Origin: Ophiothrix spiculata
Lineage: Eukaryota > Echinodermata > Ophiuroidea > Amphilepidida > Ophiotrichidae
NCBI GenBank assembly: GCA_000969725.1
Contig: JXSR01S003014.1
Length of the DNA: 23,747 bases
Reading direction: 5' to 3' (one strand)
Shown here: positions 19,725 through 23,747 of the stretch, one piece after another
Numbering within the stretch: the stretch's first letter is position 1
How the letters are laid out: every line of letters starts with the position of its first letter
The notes under the pieces: model-generated
Told to the model about the DNA's origin: nothing
Seen by the model: only the letters and a program-made list of their open reading frames with translations
The model's database searches: none
Position numbers and translations under genes: made by a program

Positions 19725-20375
19725 CAAAGTCCATTGAGGGTCAAGATGAATTATTATTCTACATGTATCCTCAATCACCATCAAGTTTATTTTAAGTTAA
19801 TACATTGTAACTTTGATGATCGGCAACTGCAGGAGAAAATAATCATATATGTCAAATAAATAGTCATACTATAAAAAGGGTAAAGGGCGGGGAAACTGCC
19901 AGTATTTGTACTATAGTCAGTAGACCCAACTCCACTATTTTGATACATTTGCAGAGCTGAATTGCGAAACGGCTTAGAGACCATTTTTTTGGGTTCAAAA
20001 ATGAGTTTTTGGTAGATTCTTACAGACCTCTAACTTGTGCGTCATCTTGGAAAAAAAAAAGTTGCAAAAATATCGCTAAGTGGGTTAAAATCCCGAAACT
20101 TTTACATCGTATGACGATTTTTGGCATAAAAGGGCATAATGCCCATATGTGGTATATATTGTTTTTTATAAAACGTGGCCACTTGTTGAAATTGGTATTT
20201 ATATATCACATAATTTTGCGACGCTCTTTTGATGTCCTAGCTGTTTTTTGCCCTTTTCTAAACAAGTGCAAAATTGACGTAAACCGTTTTACAAGCCAGG
20301 TCGCGAGTCCGTGACCTTCCAGGCATTGAAGAATACCAGTTTCCATTTGACACCTGGATGAAGATGAAGAGGAGC
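19725..20375 (+). repeat. Dispersed repeat D, copy D2 (lacks the foldback element)
   Basis: It matches D1 (10745-10980 and 11518-11660). Around 19868 it reads CATACTATAAAAAGGGTAAA, an uninterrupted version of the TA site occupied by M2 in D1. Between about 19925 and 20300 it carries DNA absent from D1. Short frames here (20009-20314 plus, 20206-20445 minus) have no recognised content. Confidence 0.7.
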
Positions 20376-20477
20376 CCATTACAACATGACGCTCAAATAT
20401 AGAAATCACACCCGAAATAACCGATACCTGTCTGGAATACCCCACATCTCAGTTCTATTCAAATTTTATCAGTTGAA

Positions 20478-21136
20478 GGGGTGGGTGCAATATAATAGTG
20501 CTAACCCTCTTTTTGCACAAGTTACTGGTTTTGATATGAATGATTTTTTGATTACAAATATGAAAAAATGATTTTCGAAAAGTTTATTATGATCAAGTAC
20601 ATTGGTGAATGAAAGTAGTTTGACTAATATTGGAGTCCCCAGTGATTTCAATAAAACAAACCAGTCACTTTAAAAGTGAGGGTTAGCACTATATTGCCCC
20701 AAGGTCTTACATATTACAATTTCTAAGTTTCTAGAAACACTGGATGCCAAAGTTTTTTCTTTTTCAAAAGGCCAGATCTAAGAGTGCTTGATGCAAGGAA
20801 TATGAATTCAGCGATCCCAGAAGACATCTAGTATTTCTAAATGATCTACGGCGCTGGATATGAATTCAGGGGCAATAAAAAAAATTATAGTGCTAAGTCA
20901 TAGCGTCTGACTTTTAAACCACTCTTATACTTTTGAACGGCTAAATCTTAGCCATACAATGATATTGCAAAAATAGTATATATATATATTATGGTGATAA
21001 TTCAACTAAAGTAGGTATGTTTTGCCTAAAATTAATTGAAAAAATATGCAATAACTTGTTTTAAATGCATCCAATTCAAAACCAGAACAAATGTGGTTGG
21101 AAAATAAGTCTGGGTTAGCACTATCTTGCGCCTACC
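20478..21136. repeat. Compound inverted-repeat region, one motif four times in alternating orientation
   Basis: A motif of the form GGGGC/TGCAATATA.TAGTGCTAACCC occurs forward at 20478-20509, reversed at 20678-20700, forward (diverged) at 20869-20896, and reversed at 21112-21136. The outermost pair is a good terminal inverted repeat for a 659-bp element; the inner pairs define sub-units of 223 and 268 bp. No coding sequence. It could be two adjacent MITEs of one family or one element with internal copies of its ends. No target-site duplication is obvious. Confidence 0.75.
20971..20989. repeat. TA microsatellite
   Basis: A short TATATATATATATA run within the compound inverted-repeat region. 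Confidence 0.6.
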
Positions 21137-21230
21137 TCTTCAGATCACTTTCAGTATCGAAGTGATTACATAACTCAGGCAGTTACTGTATCACGCACAT
21201 CACCAGGCAATAGTTAAGGCCAAACCATAG

Positions 21231-21578
21231 TCGGCCTCCAAACAATTGTTTTCCTACCAAACATTTGGTCGTGACGTCACCAAATATTTGCCATCGAATT
21301 TAAAGTATGAACGGGAAATAAACATTTAGTCCAATGTATATGGCAATTCAATAACATGTGCAATCTAGAACTAGTACCGTTCCCACAGACCGCCCCTCCC
21401 ACGGCAACGCTGGCTATTTAGCATACTTTTGATTCTCTGCAGAGGGTAGTGGACAGCTCTGAGCAAGAGCTAGTGCAATCTAGCGCGACTCGGGGTTGAA
21501 GTTATTTTGTTTGGAGTCACACGTCATTTTGACGTCACTACCAAATGTTTGGAAGCGAACATTTTGTTTGGAGGCCGA
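21231..21578. mobile_element. MITE, 348 bp, ~50-bp TIRs
   Basis: The left end (21231-21280) begins TCGGCCTCCAAACAA and ends in GTGACGTCACC. The reverse complement of the right end (21531-21578) begins TCGGCCTCCAAACAA and includes CCAAACATTTGGTAGTGACG. Most positions agree. The interior is short, more GC-rich (GACCGCCCCTCCCACGG near 21389), and contains GTGCAATCTAG twice (21359 and 21472), but no frame and no tRNA-like boxes. The ends do not assign it to a superfamily, and I see no certain target-site duplication. Confidence 0.85.
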
Positions 21579-21897
21579 ATTTAAAATTTCACCCCTTGTT
21601 TTGGCAGTCATTTTGTTTTATACAAATTAACCAACTTTGACAAGCTTACATTTTTTTCATTTTGAATATGTTGTTTGTGAGGTCATCAACAGTTAATTTC
21701 AACCAAAAAATAGTGTGTTGCAATTCTGTCTACGTCAATCTTGATCAAAGTAAAGACAACATCTGTAGTATGGGTTCAAATTGTGTTATGTTACACAAGT
21801 GTTATAATCGGAATGGACCATTTTTTTCCATCAAAATCTAGCATGCCGACAGCCACTGCACTAATTTAGTTAAGAACACTCTTCGATTGCCGGGAAT
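21579..21897. other. Gene-free spacer
   Basis: No coding region. GCATGCCGACAG at 21841-21852 is shared with the junction of R4 and copy B (14922-14933). Confidence 0.4.
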
Positions 21898-22334
21898 CTG
21901 TCAAACGATTCAATCTTTTATGTCACTTTGTGTGAATGATAGCTATTTTTAGGCATTGAATGTTGGCGTTGATACATCGTGTAAAGCTCGTGTCTTAAGT
22001 ATCTTCGGCAAGTTTGTCATTATTAAAGTAGAATTAAATTGATAGATCTAACAAAAACATCATAAAAATCTGATAAAAAATCAGGATCAAAAGATTGTTT
22101 GTATCAACTTACTTATTATTATTTTGTTATGTTTTACTCTTTTACGGACATAATTATGGAACGAAATGAACATTATCGACTCTGTTTGTGACCGTCCATC
22201 ATAAACCAGCAGTAAATGAAGCTTCTTGTCATTTTTGTCATTAAATATTTGCAAAGACCATGCTATAAGGATTAAAATGACACCTCAATGAACTTCACTC
22301 GATTTCTAGAAATCAAATAATGGTCCCTCAATGG
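21898..22334 (+). repeat. Family R repeat, copy R5 and upstream block of R6
   Basis: TGTCAAACGATTCAATCTTT (21899) with TATGTCACTTTGTGTGAATG corresponds to the same block at about 5095-5133 and 23306-23338. The sequence to about 22040 follows the GATGGCTATTTT..GGCATG..TAGAAT series of R1 in diverged form. Bases 22185-22334 correspond to 14499-14620 of R4. Confidence 0.75.
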
Positions 22335-23338
22335 TTGTTAAAATGTATGACTGCGATTCACGCGTTCAAAGATCGGAAAACCCTATGTTCTGTTGATTCG
22401 CCTCAGAATACACAAATTGATTTCATATTTCTTAAAATTAAACTTTGCTGGTGTTTTGAAGTAGGCCTACGCACAAATATTATGAATCCGTCAAAATTCA
22501 ATTTCAGCAAATAACGACCTTGACACGTATTTCCAGCTGTAGCCCAAAATGAGATTTGTTGCATTTACGGATCGTTTGAAATGGACGGTCATATTTGATT
22601 AAGAACAAAATTCAAGAGATTGCAAAATGTCGTTTGTGTGTAAATGATGGCTATTTTGAGGCATGAGACGTGGGCGTCGATAAAGCGTTTAAAGATCATT
22701 CTGAACATACCTCGGGCAAAACCATCAACATAGAAGTAGAATTTGATTGGAAAAAGAACTCCCAATAATGTGAATCGTTAAATCTCTCATTTCACTTACC
22801 TTACATGTTTGTAATAAATATATTGAATACGATACTGCAAGCTACAGTAGACTGCTGATTAAGATCTTCAGTCAATGCTAAACCCGTGTTGGACCTTTTA
22901 AGCAGTAAAATAAGGAGAAGTTGCACATAGAAGTTAGCTTTCTGAATATAAAAATCTACAAAAAGCATAGTTCTAAGCTTTCTCTCAAAAGGTTATCTAG
23001 ACAAGAGTATTATATTTTTCTATACGTTATCGGTAACATTATTTTTTTAGCCCTCTAGGTGTTACGAATGAATGTTCTTATACTTGTTATATATACTTTA
23101 CTCATACTTTTCCTTTGGGTGTTACCTAATTAGGTTACTCTGACCTATTTACCACAATTGTAGGCGTATGTATCTCATTCATCTAATGCCAAATCATTCC
23201 ATATAGCTTTGAGTCGTCTAAAAATAGAGTTCATATCAACTAACTGATGATAAACTTTAGTATATACTACTAAGACGCGTTAAAATAGTCAGTAAGTTAA
23301 AACTGTCAGAGGATTTAATATTTATGTCACTTTGTCTG
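22335..23338 (+). repeat. Family R repeat, copy R6 (best match to R1)
   Basis: It aligns with 3935-5117, starting TTAAAATGTATGACTG and ending GTCACTTTGTCTG. Conserved blocks include GATTCACGCGTTCAAAGATCGGAA at the left, TCGATAAAGCGTTTAAAGATC in the middle and CTTTGGGTGTTACCTAATTA near the right. A segment of about 210 bases of R1 is absent near 22748. The alignment stops abruptly at 23338, at the same motif where R1 passes into R2. Confidence 0.85.
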
Positions 23339-23600
23339 GCGGCCTATTTTCACCTGTTTCTTGAGAAGTGCTCTGTCCCAAAGTTCCCCTTTTTGGGGTG
23401 AGTCATCACATATTTTTATTATAATGGCCTAAAGTGTCTTGTTAAACACTTTATGTTCAAAATTATTATTGAGAAATGGCTTCTGGAGCTATAACATATA
23501 CATCTGACCCCAAATTATGTTATATGAATATTTCTTAAATAATGAACAGGAAATAACATGTAGGATTACAACAAGATCACTTTTCCCTAGAACTGACCAG
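23339..23600. other. Gene-free spacer
   Basis: Unique sequence; nothing was recognised. Confidence 0.35.
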
Positions 23601-23660
23601 TTCCTTCGCATCCCACTTAGTGACCAAGCAGCCAGCGTGTGACGCGTAGCTACTGGGGTT

Positions 23661-23747
23661 GTATAAAACTGGCGCCTGTTGTGAGATCAAAAATGACCGC
23701 CAAAATGTGTTTTTAATATTTTGGCGGGAAAATTTGGCGGCCATTTT
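23661..23747. promoter_or_regulatory. Promoter-like cluster at the right edge
   Basis: GTATAAAACT (about 23661) is TATA-like. CCGCCAAAAT (23697-23706) and ATTTTGGCGG (23718-23727) form a perfect 10-bp inverted repeat, and TTTTGGCGGGAAAA is an E2F-type site. GGCGGCCATTTT at the very end resembles a YY1 site. GC content rises here relative to the rest of the window. The window ends before any transcript could be seen, so this is a suggestion only. Confidence 0.25.

Noticed and set aside
20009..20445. 101- and 79-codon frames on opposite strands
   Set aside because: They lie in the D2-specific DNA, overlap each other and have no recognisable domain.

Overview
The window reads as non-coding, repeat-dense nuclear DNA of a metazoan, most likely a marine invertebrate. 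It is AT-rich throughout and has no operon-like packing, no ribosome binding sites and no long host reading frame. It contains a tRNA-derived SINE with intact A and B boxes, a 5'-truncated LINE whose 3' end is a GAATCT repeat, several non-autonomous Tc1/mariner-type elements flanked by TA, other short inverted-repeat elements, and a short TTAGGG tract. The phylum cannot be fixed from sequence reading alone. No host gene, rRNA or functional tRNA gene could be supported; the only convincing protein-coding sequence is the reverse transcriptase remnant of the LINE.

Layout. 1-2160 is copy A of a direct duplication whose copy B is at 14928-16620. Copy A carries an internal 125-bp duplication and a 314-bp inverted-repeat element (1742-2055) whose empty site is preserved in copy B. 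2160-3225 holds two tandem duplications and one arm of a widely spaced inverted repeat (partner 16811-16996). 3935-5650, 7199-7320, 14499-14927 and 21898-23338 belong to one unclassified repeat family, called R here. A 1028-bp mariner-like element (6089-7116) lies between R pieces. 7320-9467 is almost featureless. 9878-10501 and 10981-11517 are two related long-armed foldback mariner-type elements with their cores in opposite orientation; the second sits in a repeat (D1) that has an empty counterpart (D2, 19725-20375).

12062-12121 is a near-perfect palindrome. 13347-14146 is a local duplication split by a 199-bp hairpin element (13560-13758). The SINE (16168-16432) sits in copy B. 17380-17661 is an inverted-repeat element with CCCGTAGCCAGG ends. 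18057-19535 is the truncated LINE. 20478-21137 has one terminal motif four times in alternating orientation, and 21231-21578 is another inverted-repeat element with about 50-bp ends. The last 150 bases hold a TATA-like box, an E2F-like hairpin and a YY1-like motif, which could be the edge of a promoter lying to the right.

These parts do not form a pathway. They record repeated transposition into, and local duplication of, an intergenic or intronic region. The paired occupied and empty sites are the strongest evidence, because they reveal target-site duplications without outside data. The best candidate for something undescribed is family R, followed by the foldback elements.
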